From Lanius collurio (lineage: Eukaryota > Chordata > Aves > Passeriformes > Laniidae): a stretch of DNA of 64,000 nucleotides. Shown here piece after piece: positions 49,646-61,699 of the stretch. The notes beneath the pieces were generated by a model. It was not told the origin of the DNA. It did not search any database and saw nothing but the letters and a program-made list of their open reading frames with translations. The stretch is taken from contig JACBWW010000003.1 in assembly GCA_020086605.1 (NCBI GenBank), positions 4,563,260 through 4,627,259 on the forward strand. Direction: 5' to 3'. The translations under genes were made by a program, and so were the position numbers. The number at the start of each line of letters is the position of its first letter. Within the stretch, counting starts at the first letter, position 1.

Positions 49646-52600
49646 GGCAACAAAGAAGAGTCCATTACAACTTTTCAACTTCTCAGACTTTGAAAGGTGT
49701 GGTGGAGAGTGTGCTTACAATTAACAGTGATGTGGCATGAATTCTTAGAATACTGCCCCATGAGAGTTACTAGGTTTTGGCCATTCCTAGATATACCCTA
49801 AAACAAGAGAAATCAGAATTCCAATATTTGCATGCAAACCAGGCAATCCATGTACAAATATGGGTATTCATCATGTATTATTAATTTCTGATTGCATTTT
49901 GAAAGTTTCAGTCGCTCAGTCAGGGAGAAAACTCAGTCCTTGGCAGCTGAGGTGGCCACTCACTCAGTATGAGGAATGAACAGAATGGAGTGAACAGCTG
50001 AAGCAAACAGTTCAACAGTTCACTCTCCACAACTATTTGTACAAAACTGTTCATGTAACAAAGCGTACCATAAACAAGCTACTTGCACTCTGCAAGTAGC
50101 TCTGATCTTCACACATGAGGAGCAACAGTCTTTATGTCAGACCTAAGACATTGCTAAATTACGAAACAGTGGAGATGAGGATTTTAAGTCTATGCACACT
50201 ATCACTTTCCAAGAATTTAACTTCTGAAGCTTTAGAAAGGGAACCATTGCTGCCGCATCTGGACTTAAGAGAGGAAAATGTAAACATATGAGCCTAAGTC
50301 TATTCTCAAGGAACTTGATATCTCTGCAAAGAAAAAACAAGCCAGAAAAACTCACCTCTGGCCAAGTAGAGCATGAAACCCAAAGATCAAGAATTGGAAT
50401 CAACACAAACGTCAGATCTCAGCCCAGAAGGTGTCAGCAGGGAGTAAACCAAAGCTAACATATCACAGTATTACTGAGATGGCAAAAGAAATGTCTACGG
50501 TCTCATCCTCACAGCTATCATCCTATGGCACTTCAAGATTAAAAACTTAAAATCTTTCCAGGAAAGGTAACAAAATGAGCAGAAGACATATGTAATTTGG
50601 TAGCTTTACTCCTCCTGCAAAAGAAGTGTCTCAACAAGTTACTGATGCCTATTACTCATTTACTTTCCCTTCTCTTCAGTAGATTTTAGCAAAAAGCTCC
50701 TTTTCTATATGTTTTGCAGCCCCACCTGCTCCTCTCTGAGAAGGACTGCATTTCTGATTGTGTTTAAAGCTTATACTGATGTAAATACAATAGCTGTGTT
50801 GCTTTATATCAGGTTTCAGGAGGAAGAGGCGTGATATCAATTCTGTTAGTATATATTCCATGCCTTTTCAGGAGTAAATAATATATAGCAAATTACTTCT
50901 GAAAAAAAATAGAGCATCTCATTTACTTGTGTTTCAAAACATTAAAAAAAAAGAAGTAAAAGAAGTAATTTTTGTTAAAGACAGGCAATTTAATCCAATG
51001 TGTGTCAACAATACAAATTAAGTACTTGATTTAAATGTCAAGAACATTACACCTGACATTTTGAAGTTGTAACAACAGAAAATATGGTGCATGTTTGGTA
51101 TAAAAAACATTTTTGTGGCCAAGGGGAAGAAGGGAATGGCCATTATCAACAAATGAGACCAAAACCAAACCATAAACAATTCCACAATTATTTAGAGGTT
51201 AAGGAACATAATCACAAATGCTAGTTTGCATAATTTTTTGTGTGCCTACCATTGAGCAAACCTGAGTCTACACACACTTTGTGTCTTTAACACCAAAGGG
51301 AAGATCCTAAAATGTATCAATTTGCAGACATTACTTTACAAAATTAGGGAACACTGGTGTCTATGGAATGCAGATATTCCCCATATTTACATACAGAGGT
51401 AATATCTTAATGCAGATGCAGTGAAGGCCCTTTTATAAACTTAATTTTAAAATTAACTTAAACTCAATTTAAAAAATACATATATTAAAATATTTTCATA
51501 TAGAACTGATTTTGAAACCATATATGTAAATTCTTATGTGTTGTATGTCTGGTTAATACCTGCTTTTAAGAAGCGAACAATTTTTAACATCTGCATTTTA
51601 TTACAAAGATGTAGATTCAGAACCCTAAATTTTAAGAACCACAGAGCAATGACATTTCCTCTTTTTATTCAGTATAATTACTAAACAAGTCTATTTTCTG
51701 GTTAATTTTTAAAGTTTCATCTGATATTCAATAAAAAGAGACTGAAACTCTCCTAAACAAAAGATCTGACATCTCCTTTTAACAGGAAAACTCTAATTCT
51801 TTGCAGTATTCATTTATGAGTCTATATAGAGAAAAACATAAGTCCAAGCCCATTTTATTCTGAGTTGTTACACATAATGAAGCCTGAAATATTTCAGAGA
51901 GAATAACTATTTGACATTTATAGACATATTTTAATATAAAACACATAGCATGACTCACCTTGTACATTTGTAACAGAAATGTTAAAGATAATTATCAGAC
52001 GGGTTAAAGAAGCCTTGATATTTCTAAATCTCCTATAGAACTCCAACCTGTCAAGATACCTATGTGGACAAAAAGCATGACAAAAGCTTAATGACTTTTG
52101 GAAGTCATTATTTATTATTAAAAATAATAGTATCTGACATAACCAGTGTATGTTCATCAAATATATATGACACTTGAAGCAACTTTGTGATATAAAGGTT
52201 ACATTCCTCAGTGTTTGAGATTTCATTTACCTCAGTCCATTGCAAAGATGTTTGTCTAACACCTAACAAGTGAGCCAGTGGAAAATGTAGAAATATGATA
52301 AAATGTATTTTCATATATTTCCCCCCAGACTTCAAGGTGACTGCAACTTGGTTTGGAACTGCCAATTTACCCTTTGAGCACAGCAAATAAGATTGGTTCC
52401 ATCATATTATATTATACCATGATATACATGGATGACAATATTATTACAATACAATATTATTACTATAAATTTATATAACTATAAAAATATACATAATATT
52501 GCAAAATAAAATTAAAAAGAAGCCTTCTACCAATAATTCTTCTTTTACTGTCTTTTCCTTTTCAGGAAGCTCTTACAGAGAAAACTGTCCCTTACAGAAA

Positions 52601-52827
52601 AGTTCTAATAACTTGGACAGCTAAATAAACATTTACAATATCAGAACCTACAGCGGAAACTCATTTGCATGGACCAAGGTGGCCTCATATGGATTACCAA
52701 TTTTTGCAATTAGTGTGTAAATAAACAAACAAGATTAAAAAAGTCAAGGATATGGCATCACAAAGGGTACTTTGTTCCTTTATTTTGACAAGTGCAGTTT
52801 TGGTTAAATTATGAAAATAATGCTACC
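49646..52827. other. Non-coding, no gene recognised
   Basis: AT-rich unique DNA with a second, shorter perfect hairpin (AGCTACTTGCA, 50077-50101) and an extremely AT-rich patch at about 52400-52520. No repeat family or gene identified. Confidence 0.5.
50077..50101. repeat. Short perfect inverted repeat
   Basis: AGCTACTTGCA and TGCAAGTAGCT pair perfectly around CTC. At 11 bp it may be chance; it lies 430 bp from the 21-bp hairpin. Confidence 0.8.
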
Positions 52828-52868
52828 AATCGATTTATAATCGATTTATAATTGATTTAATCGATCAA
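52828..52868. repeat. 11-bp tandem repeat containing ATCGAT
   Basis: AATCGATTTAT, AATCGATTTAT, AATTGATTTA and AATCGAT follow in a row: about three and a half units, each with the palindrome ATCGAT or its variant. A short minisatellite; no function inferred. Confidence 0.85.
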
Positions 52869-53015
52869 GTATTAGAGGATGTTTGATGAAAAGATCATAC
52901 TTTAAAAATACATCTGCCAGGATACAACAGGGAGATAAGTTCAAAAAGAAATCTGATATATGTCTTTTTAAGTGAGTTTGAACATTTTCCTTCCATTTCA
53001 TTGCAAAATTTCAAT

Positions 53016-54334
53016 ATATGTGTAGTGGGTTGAATCTGAGTTGATAGACAGATTTTTAGACCAATGGCACGTCTCAGAATTTACACATTTAAGCCGCACA
53101 GAAAGGCGGGAGTTTCTCTTGTTCCAGCCTGCCTGAGGGAGGTGGGGAGGCCTCGGAGCCTCCGGGCCCTGCCGGGCTGGGCCGGGTTGGGTCAGGCCAG
53201 GCCGAAGCCCCGGCCTCCTTCCCCTCTTCCTGATGCTACAGCATGGACTCTGGGCCGCTGGGGAAAGAGCCATCCCAGAGCCCCAGCAGCTAAACTCAGC
53301 CATGGACTGCTAAACCCAGACATAGACTGCCAGACAGCTGGACCCAGCCATGGACTGCTACGCAGCAAAAAAAAATCTTTCCAGAGCATCTTCTTGGGAC
53401 CGGCAGGTCCCCCCCCTCTACCCCTGTTCTCCACATGGAGCCGGCGGGAGCCGGCAGGAGCCTCCTTTCTGCTGCCAGCAGCACAAAAACAGCGAGGCTT
53501 TTCTTCACCATGAAGCCTGAACAAGAACACTCTTCAACACAGAGGTTTCGGAGTCAGATAGAAAGTGAGCCATGTGAGACGGAGCTGGAAATGGCAGTGG
53601 AGAAAAGGGGCAGTGCCGCGTTCCTCGCGTGTAGCTTAAAAATACTGCTTGCATGCAGTGATAAGAAACTGTAATATCTCAAACTGTTTGTCTCTTTAGT
53701 CCATTTGAAGTACATGGGGGGATGGAAGACCTACGTGTGGCCCGTGAAGTTTGTGAAGAGAGAGTGCCTATGCCAGGATATATAGAAGCAGTGAGAGGCT
53801 TTTAAAGATTTGTAGCAGAAAAAGCCTTTGTGTTCAGGCCAAAATGACCCATCCTTAAAAAAGGTTGATAACCCCATGTGTGTGGCAGTGTGAAAAAACT
53901 GATATTTTTTCACAGAAGAGATGTATTACACCACAGCAGATTGTTTCTTTCCAGGCGGGTCTGTTGTTGGGGGCAGCTTGAGAAACCATGTGAAGCAAGA
54001 AGAAGAAACCCTTTCTTCCTTAAGCATAAGAAAAAGACCTTTTTCAAGATCTGTAACCCTGACTAGAATCCTATGTTGTGATATCTTTTGTGCTAGTTAA
54101 AAAGGAAGAGTAAAGCGCTGAGAAGAAGAGAGCAGGGGGGAGAGTGTGTGTGTTTTAATTTCTTGTTATATCTTTTAACTTTTAATTCTGTTAGTAATAA
54201 ACTTTTTCTCCTGGTACTGCAATTGTTTGCAGCTATCTAGTTTTCCTCAATATTTTTTCTTATTTTGTTTTCCTTATAAAATAATTGATATTTCAGATGC
54301 TTGACGCTTAGTTGTGTCAAACCACAACAATATG
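53016..54334 (+). mobile_element. ERVL-type solo LTR, 1309 bp, with target-site duplications
   Basis: The LTR runs 53021-54329 between perfect 5-bp duplications ATATG (53016-53020 and 54330-54334). Its ends form a terminal inverted repeat: TGTAGTGGGTTGA against TCAAACCACAACA, pairing at 11 of 13 positions and bounded by the canonical TG...CA. The AATAAA poly-A signal at 54196-54201 sets the plus orientation and leaves about 130 bases of U5. The first half (53090-53600) is strikingly GC-rich and CpG-bearing against the AT-rich background and contains a 24-bp repeat (three diverged units, 53298-53369, around AGCCATGGACTGCTA). Overlapping frames on both strands in this half (up to 149 codons) are by-products of GC content. 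With no second LTR or internal region, it is a solo LTR made by recombination. Opening sequence and 5-bp duplications point to the avian ERVL group. Confidence 0.9.
53298..53369 (+). repeat. 24-bp tandem repeat inside the LTR
   Basis: AGCCATGGACTGCTA occurs at 53298-53312 and 53346-53360, with a diverged middle unit (ATAGACTGCCAG) at 53322, giving a 24-bp period. Such duplications are common in retroviral U3 enhancer regions. Confidence 0.75.
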
Positions 54335-54639
54335 TTTTAGTTTCAATAAACCACAATTTTTTTTTTCCAGTTATCAGTTTCTGAGGCAAAATAATTTTTT
54401 TTTTAATTTCACACTTCCACATGCTTTTTCCTTACTTTACTCTTTTTCTGGTGTTAAAGGTATCGACTAAGTTGTGTAATGTCTGGCAAAGCAGATTCTC
54501 CATGCTTTGGCTTACTCACCTACAAAAACTGTTTAACATGCTGATTGTGCAGAATTAGAATGATGTTTAATCAATCTTCATAGAAGCATTCAGCTTCAGA
54601 ATCCTAGTAGCACATATGTAAGAAGCACTAACACATTTG
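54335..54639. other. Non-coding, no gene recognised
   Basis: Right flank of the solo LTR; T-rich unique sequence. Confidence 0.5.
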
Positions 54640-54835
54640 ATTCCTATGTTTGCAGCATCGACAGAGTTCTAAAAAGGAGTGAAGTTCCACTTTTTAAATG
54701 CTGAAATTATTAATGAGTCATGCTTTTTGCATTTCCGAGACAGAACATTTCTTCAGGTCAGAGCTGTCATTTTGCTAATGCAGCACTGAGTATACTGGAA
54801 GTGTATTAAGGTATAAATGCAGCTCTGTAGTAGCT
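54640..54835. promoter_or_regulatory. Candidate conserved non-coding element
   Basis: Holds ATTATTAATGAGTCATGC (overlapping TAAT and AP-1-like cores), TTTTGCATTTCC and TTTTGCTAATGCAGC with few homopolymers. No repeat or frame explains it. Inference only. Confidence 0.3.
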
Positions 54836-55379
54836 CTCCTGAGACTGAAAGATTGTCAGAATTTTTACAGTGTGTTCTATTATATTTTTCTCCAGTATGT
54901 TAAAAATGCTAATGCTTAGAAATAGGACTTGCTATATATTATCAAACGGTCTTTTTAACTCTCTTTAAACCCTGTTCTGAACTATGTTTCCTATGACCAA
55001 TATTGTTATCAGATAGCAAATACAGCAGCAGCTTAAAAAAATTTATTATCATTATTTCACAGAAGTTCCCAAAACATATCAAGTGCTAGCTAAACTTTAT
55101 AGCAAGATGTCACCATCCTCAACTCCCCGCATACACACTCCCATCCACATGATGGGAAAAAGCGTTCAGAGATGCTCCTGGTTCATCACTGCTGAAAGTC
55201 ATGGGACAATCAATCAGGCAACACTCTTGCAGCTGGAGGTCACAACTGGAAAGTTTGTAACACTGTACTGCTTCATAGATGTGATAGCAGTTGTAGTGCA
55301 GATGCTTAAGAAGTAAAACAACTTCTCCCTATTAATGTTGTTTCTACCTGCTAAAATGCATCTCTTTAAATAGATGTTG
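54836..55379. other. Non-coding, no gene recognised
   Basis: The short frame 55083-55316 is unrecognised; nothing else seen. Confidence 0.5.
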
Positions 55380-55625
55380 GTTGATAATATTTTAAATTAA
55401 TGTGTTCTGCTGATCATTAAGGAACAGATTGAAAACTGAAGTATCTGTGCCTAATTGAGTAACTATTACTACCCCAGTAATGGGATGCGTGAAGCATTTT
55501 ATTGGCTTTCTTTGCAGATCGTTAATTTAAATGGATAGCATAGCAATAAACCAGTTCGAGTTAATCAGCTGAACAAAACCGTAGAAAGACAGCGTAAGGA
55601 TTACTTTAATGCTAACCCAGAAAAC
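55380..55625. promoter_or_regulatory. Candidate conserved non-coding element
   Basis: Dense core sites in balanced sequence: GATCATTAAGGAACAG, GCCTAATTGAGTAAC, CCCCAGTAATGGGATG, TCGTTAATTTAAATGG, GAGTTAATCAGCTG. Several CpG-containing words (ATGCGTGAAG, ACAGCGTAAGG) survive, which in old non-coding DNA hints at constraint. Inference only. Confidence 0.35.
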
Positions 55626-58029
55626 TAGAGCATTTGTAAAATATAATAATTAATAATTAATAGAGTTGATGAGGAACTAATTTCTGAAAAATGGAACATC
55701 GCCCTAAAGCTACTCATGGGTAAAAGTCCCTGAATTTCTTCAGCACAACAGCCCAAAAAGGTCTCATACTGTAATGAGAAAGACTGATCTACAGCAAAGG
55801 AAGCTGGTATTTTTCAGCCTCCATAACTTCAGTGAAAGCAATTGAAAAGGCTACATACAAGCCAGCAGCCCTAGGGAGTTCAACTTTGAATTGTAAAAGC
55901 ACAAGAAGGTGCTTTATCTGCTTTCAGAATTAATTAGAAATTTTATTTCCACGTACCCAAAGTTTCAGTTTCTCATGGACCCTTAAGAAAAATGTGCTTT
56001 CAAATTACCAGTACTGAATAGTATTTTTTGTACATGCTTTCTCAAATGTGAACAGAATTTTGGGGGTCTGATATCCTTTTTTTTCTTGTTTCCAGCAGTT
56101 AGAAATAAATAGTACATATCTTCAAGGACCAGGGCCCTGGCCCTATCGTAATTATTAAAACTCATCTGCAGTGTGACCAGTTCTATCAAGGCTTTAAAAA
56201 TTCTGGACGTCCTATTCTTGTTTGGAACTGAAGGGCAGTGCAGGGAAGACTCTTGTCTCAGTATTAACATCTGAGTAAATAGATCATCACCTAAACATTC
56301 ACACTGTTGGATGCTCATTGTGATCCATTTTTCAGGAACATTTACCTATATGTCCATCAGAAACTATAACTCCAAGGACTACTGCAGATGCTCCCAAACA
56401 GCACTTCTACATCAGAGTGTATGAGTAACAAGTGGAAAAATACATATTTTTAACAGGCAACCTTTTCAGGCTGAAAATTCTTCTTGAAGTTTATTCAACT
56501 TGTGACCACCATAGCAATGTCTTGTCTATTAAAACGTTCAACAAGTCAGTGGAAAAATACTGATAAGTAATTTGGTCCAAAATTCTTGCCTCGCATTTGT
56601 TCAGTTTTAAACTGGAAATCTCTTTAATTTGGTAGTATTGTAAGCCAATTACTCAAAATTGTAGAGTACAAAGGATTACAATCTGTAAACATGGGTAGGA
56701 TAGGCTAGGATAACATGTGGGGATCTCAAGGGGAACACATCATTACACAAATACACTGAAATCAGTAGGACCAAACAGAAGTAATGGGAAGCTGAATCTC
56801 AGTCAAGTTTAATAATGGTCTGGATTTTTGGCTAAATAAAATCACTATATTCTGAACAGCTTTTACCCTGATTCCATGGACATATGTTGGAGTTCCTATG
56901 CAGAGCCACTCTCTTCAGATCTTGTACAAACCTTAGACTGATAGCTGACACTGACACAGGATGAAATCTGCAATATCCAGGATAATTTAAACAAAACAGG
57001 CTACAACTCACACATCAGCAGTTTTGATGTTTCACAGATCTATACCAGAGAAGAAGAAAAATCTTTAATGAAATCATGAACACAAGAAATACCATATCTC
57101 TTCAGAATCTATAGGTAACATCGTAATAGCAGGGAGTCTAGTATTACATGGTTTATAAAATTCTGCTTAGAGGAATAGAGAAAGCAAGAAAGCTGGCTTA
57201 TATTTTTTGCATAAATTTGCAAAGTGGAAGAAGCAGCACCTCTGTTAAGGTACAGACATGAAAGATACTTCTATACAGGTTTTTAAGGGATGACATATCA
57301 CAGACATTTTCAGAAATACCCACTGAGCCATTTAACCCAACAGAATGAGGACTGCAAGACTTAAAATCCCTTGTCCTGAGCCTTCCCAAGGTCAGTGAAA
57401 TGTTTAAAAAACTATGACATGAGAAGAAAGAGAAGAGCGAGTAAGCCAACTGTTGCACTTATCTGTCTTGCCAGCCTCCTCTGAACCAGCAAGCGGAGCA
57501 GCCACGAACCAGCACAAACGCAGAATGCCACAGAGATGCAGATGTCTGTGAAATGTGCTCTTCTTAAACATCTGTCTGGACAAACACATCAGGAAGGCTT
57601 CTCATCTCACCAGCTTTTGGCCAGTCTGACACTGAAAAGTGGTCATTTCCATGAAAATACCAGCCCTTCCTCAGAAATGTATCCAAATTCTCTGTGAGGC
57701 CAGAGAGGTCTATATTCTTTACAAGCACATTGTTTATATCACCTAACTGGATGATGTTTTTGGTGTAATTTGATATGCTTCTCTGCTGACATTCTGGAAA
57801 TGTATGAAAGTATTATTCCTCTTTCCCAGCTGGAAACTACTTCTTATTGGGAGTAATTTTTATTATTATCAGCAAGAAAGGCAAAAACTGTATGAATCAT
57901 TACTATACAAAGCAGGCAGGCTTTTTCCACGATTTTCCACGCAGCTATTTTTTTGTTTAGGGATCACTCAAATTTCTTCATTAAAGATTTCATAAGCTTT
58001 TAGAATTATTGTCCTCAACCTCTTAACTA
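55626..58029. other. Non-coding, no gene recognised
   Basis: Unique AT-rich DNA; the minus-strand frame 55983-56318 (111 codons) is unrecognised. Confidence 0.5.
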
Positions 58030-58100
58030 AAAAGGAAAAAAAATCAAAACACCCAAAAAAAACCCAAAACACCCCACAAAAAAAACCCACAAACAAAAGG
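58030..58100. repeat. A/C-rich low-complexity tract
   Basis: A runs separated by CACCC/CCC words. Simple sequence without further structure. Confidence 0.85.
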
Positions 58101-60644
58101 GATTTTACTCCCATCACGGAGAAAGAAGAAAAAAGAGTCTGTTGTTCCCTCCTTTTCTGGCAAAGAGAACTCTGGAAAACTTGGCTCTTCCAGCTTTAAC
58201 AGCATGCTAAGATAACATGCCTTTCAATTTATAATGTTGACATTCTTGCAGAATACTCCACAACTGCATCAAAAATCATCCTGTCTTTTGATATGAAATA
58301 AAAATCTCTCATTTACCTGCTTACATTGTGGCATGAGATCAACCTGTGTATTTGCATTCATGAGCGTACAGGTACCTTAGCAATAAAAAAAGTTTGCAGA
58401 GCAAAAGCTCCTACTCTTTAAGAGGCAATCAATAACAGCCAACAGCTAGCCAGAGAAGATTTGTAATGAATCTTGCCAAATACTACATCACATAGGTGAT
58501 TCCAAATAAAAGGAAACCTTAATTTATAAATTTAAAACTACTCTCATCCTGTGTTCATGTCCATTTTCTGCTATTCCACAAGTTGCAGAGTGAAAACAAG
58601 AATCTGCTGTTTTGAACCCTTGGGTGTCATTTGAGCTATTTTTGATGTTGAAATACTTTCTGGCATCAGTGCTTGCTCACAGCTAACTACCAAATGCTGC
58701 CAGAATTTCTCCCCCTCTCTCCCACGCAGTATTTGACAACACAAAATGCTACTCATCCAGACATGAAAACCATATGTGGATGCAGCCTTCAAACAAGTGC
58801 TGAGCACTCCAAATCTTCTTTCAGATCCAGCTGCTATATACATCTGTCTGTAAGTACCAGCTAAAGCTTATTTGTGCTTCGTCAGCAAGCAGACTTTCTG
58901 TTCCAGGCTTCCTCAATACCCATATTATTAATCCACTGAATGCTGAATTATCAGAGGATAAGCAGGATGCAAAGCTGCTCTGGTTGCTTACTGAAGGGAA
59001 GAGGTGGAGAAATAGCAGAAAATCAGAAAATTCAACAACTGCACACGTAGATGGCTTCTCCTCTGAAAAACATCAAAACCAAAGGAGGGAGGAAAGATTA
59101 ATTCTTTCACCAGGAATCTTCTTTTCAGTTCCCCTAAAGGGAGCATGGTTTATCTCTTCATAACATTAGTCATTTTCAAAAGTCAAATACAATTCTTATC
59201 AAGGACCAAACACCATAACCACACACAATAAAAACCAAAAACAACAACAAACAAACAAACAAACAAACAAACAAAAACACCAAACAAAAAAAATCCAAAA
59301 AACCCTGGCAGAAATAATTTAGACAAGACATATTTCAGAAATTTAGCACCATTTTGGACTTCTGTAGATAGAGCTTCTTGCCATCTCAGGCTCAACGTGG
59401 ATGTTGTGCTTCCACTACCTCAAGAACGTGCTGGAAATGGTTTCTCGGAATTAGTACGTTATCCTTGCTGCCTCAGATACCCCTGCCACATTATCTCCCA
59501 CTCTCTGGTGAGAAACTGGTTTCTCTGTTGAGTAATCTGTGTCCTGAAACATTCAAGAGTCACTGTGATCTCTAAATCACTCAACTTTGAGAACTTGGAG
59601 AGATTGGTAGAGTAGCAGAACAGAAACAGTACCTAAAAGGAAGGAAAAGGAATATAGGGGGAGCTAAGAAATGGCCTTATTTCAAGACCCTAGGACTATC
59701 TATTTATCAATCAGCATTTAAACATATAGAAGACAAAGAATTTGCCAACACATCAAGAACCTATAGCATAGATCAAAATACTTATCTTCCTTGACAGCAT
59801 AACTGGCATAATAGAAAGAGAGAAGCAGCAGATGTGATACACTCATTTTTTTAAAAAACTCAGTATTTTCCTTCATGACAGTCTTGTAAGAGGAGTAGCA
59901 AAGGCAGTGGAGATAATTCACAATAGAATTAGCACTTACTTGATAGAAAATGTGCATATTAGGAATATAAAAGTTAGATTGGGAATACATGTCAATCGGA
60001 ACAGAATATGAATTTGTCTTTGGTCAAACTCCTTTCAACAATAATTTAAAATTTGAATGTCAGAGAAAATCAAATTATCAGTTTGAAGATGTCACTGATC
60101 TGAAGGCCTCATACCAGAGACAGAAGTGATATCAAAATGATCCTAATATGCCAGGAAGACACTCCATAGGCAAATGCAAAGAACTGTGGCCTGAAGAAGT
60201 GAAGTGCATAATAGGATATAAATAACTGAATAGCTAGAGCATAGAGGAGCATAAATTGACAGACTTAACTTGGTGATGTTGCTGTTGTGAAAGGAACATC
60301 TTTTTTAGCATATACTGTTACAACTGTCATACATATGACCAAAGTGATTAAGAGCATTCTACTCTGTGTTCAGTCAGCTTGGCTGGAACAGAGCCGCCAC
60401 TTCCCAGAACCATACTTAAGAAAGCAGAAAAATAAGATAAATTCTCAGGAGAAGAATGGTGGGAGGTTTAGGAAACATGGCCTGTGGAGATAGATAGATG
60501 GAAGGAATTACTGTTCAGCCCTGGAAAAAAAAGTACTGAGGAGAATCTCTAACATCATTTTAAGATTTGTAGTAAAACATAACCTTATCAATACTCTCTC
60601 ACAGTCAGTGAGAGGGTAACAATAAGTAATCAGCTTCAACGGTA
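58101..60644. other. Non-coding, no gene recognised
   Basis: Unique DNA with an (AAAC)n microsatellite inside it. Predicted frames are short and unrecognised. Confidence 0.5.
59241..59275. repeat. (AAAC)n microsatellite
   Basis: About seven AAAC units preceded by two AAC units and followed by A-rich sequence. Likely length-variable. Confidence 0.95.
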
Positions 60645-60930
60645 TCATGGAATCATAGAATGGCTCAAATTGGAAGTGACCACAAAGAGATCTTGTTCCA
60701 ATCCCCAATGTCACAGGCAGCTATGTCACCCACTAGACCACACACTAAGCCCCATCCAGCCTGATCTTTAACACTTCCAGGGATGGGGGCATCCCCACCT
60801 CTCTGGGCAACCTGCTCCAGTGCATCACCACTCTCTGAATAAAGAATTCCTTCCTAATACCTAATTTAATTCTCTCCTATTTTAGTTTAATACAGTGCCC
60901 CCTTTGTCCATGTAAAAGTTGCTCTGCTGG
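60645..60930 (-). mobile_element. CR1 LINE 3' region, antisense; best-preserved copy
   Basis: It opens with the reverse complement of the CR1 terminal repeat (ATCATGGAATCATAGAATGG) and continues with AAATTGGAAGTGACCACAAA, CACCCACTAGACCACACACT, AGCCCCATCCAGCCTGATCT, CACTTCCAGGGATGGGGGCA, CTCTGGGCAACCTGCTCCAG, AAAGAATTCCTTCCTAATAC and TTTAGTTTAATACAGTGCCC. These follow the CR1 3' region throughout with modest divergence, making it the youngest-looking CR1 here. It is 5' truncated and non-coding. Confidence 0.95.
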
Positions 60931-60944
60931 TAGCAGAAGACACT

Positions 60945-61020
60945 CAGGTTAGATTTCAGGCAAAATTTTAAGAACTGTTCCACGCTGGAGAGGCTGCAGA
61001 ATCACAGTCATGAAAGCTTT
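60945..61020 (+). mobile_element. Probable CR1 fragment, sense
   Basis: CTCAGGTTAGATTTCAGGCA, AAATTTTAAGAACTGTTCCA and GGAGAGGCTGCAGAATCACA resemble the sense CR1 phrases 'CAGGTTAGACATAAGGAAAA' and 'CAGAGAGGCTGTGGAATC'. It faces the antisense CR1 just before it, giving a head-to-head pair. Confidence 0.5.
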
Positions 61021-61690
61021 TGCCAAGAATGTTCCACGGGTATCTGTAAGGGATGAGTTAATATATTCATCTATGAATGGAAAGGCACTACCTGGCCTTT
61101 CTGAAATCCAAAGGCCAGGCTCTATGGTGCTTGACTTAGGGCTCAAGAAGGTCCAAAGAGATCAACTGGGAGCAGTAAAGGCTGGTTTCTCCATAAAAGA
61201 AGGGGAGCCAGAAAGCAAGGCAGACAGCAAGGGCACAGACCTGCAGTGCCTAAAAAGGAAGAGCAAAGCAGGTCTAGTGGCAACAAGATTTCAAACTAAT
61301 GGACATGTCTCCAATAGTGAGGCAGCTCCACAGCCAAACCAGGGAGTTAAATGCACAAATCAGTGTCTAGCTCAATGGGATATGTGGCCATAGCTGCAAT
61401 AAATGTCAGGTAGCAACAAAGAGGAAGGGTCTGAGCTTAAAAATGGCACTCAAGCAAAATGGAAACAAACCCTGACTTCTCATAGCTCCTTCTCAGTCTT
61501 CCTCAGCAGCAGTTAGACCTAGGGCCACACTGCTGCACTGCCCTTAAATCCAGGCTGCCAAATCCACAGAGTGGAACAGATGCACTTGGAGATCTGACAA
61601 ATATATAGAAAGTCACATGGAAACCAGTGCAGCACTTCTTTACCTTTCTTCAGTAGGTACCTCCTACTGTTTTTGTGGTTTTAAGAAATA
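61021..61690. other. Non-coding; unrecognised Lys/Gln-rich frame
   Basis: The plus-strand frame 61010-61393 (127 codons) has a more protein-like composition than others here (Lys, Glu, Gly, Gln, few Phe/Ile), but its ATG lies in the CR1-like piece and no domain is recognisable. The segment may be part of an uncatalogued repeat. No gene is claimed. Confidence 0.4.
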
Positions 61691-61699
61691 TTATCCACA

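Noticed and set aside
53064..53530. Overlapping 112-149 codon frames on both strands as genes
   Set aside because: They lie wholly inside the GC-rich half of a solo LTR bounded by target-site duplications; stop codons are simply rare in GC-rich sequence.
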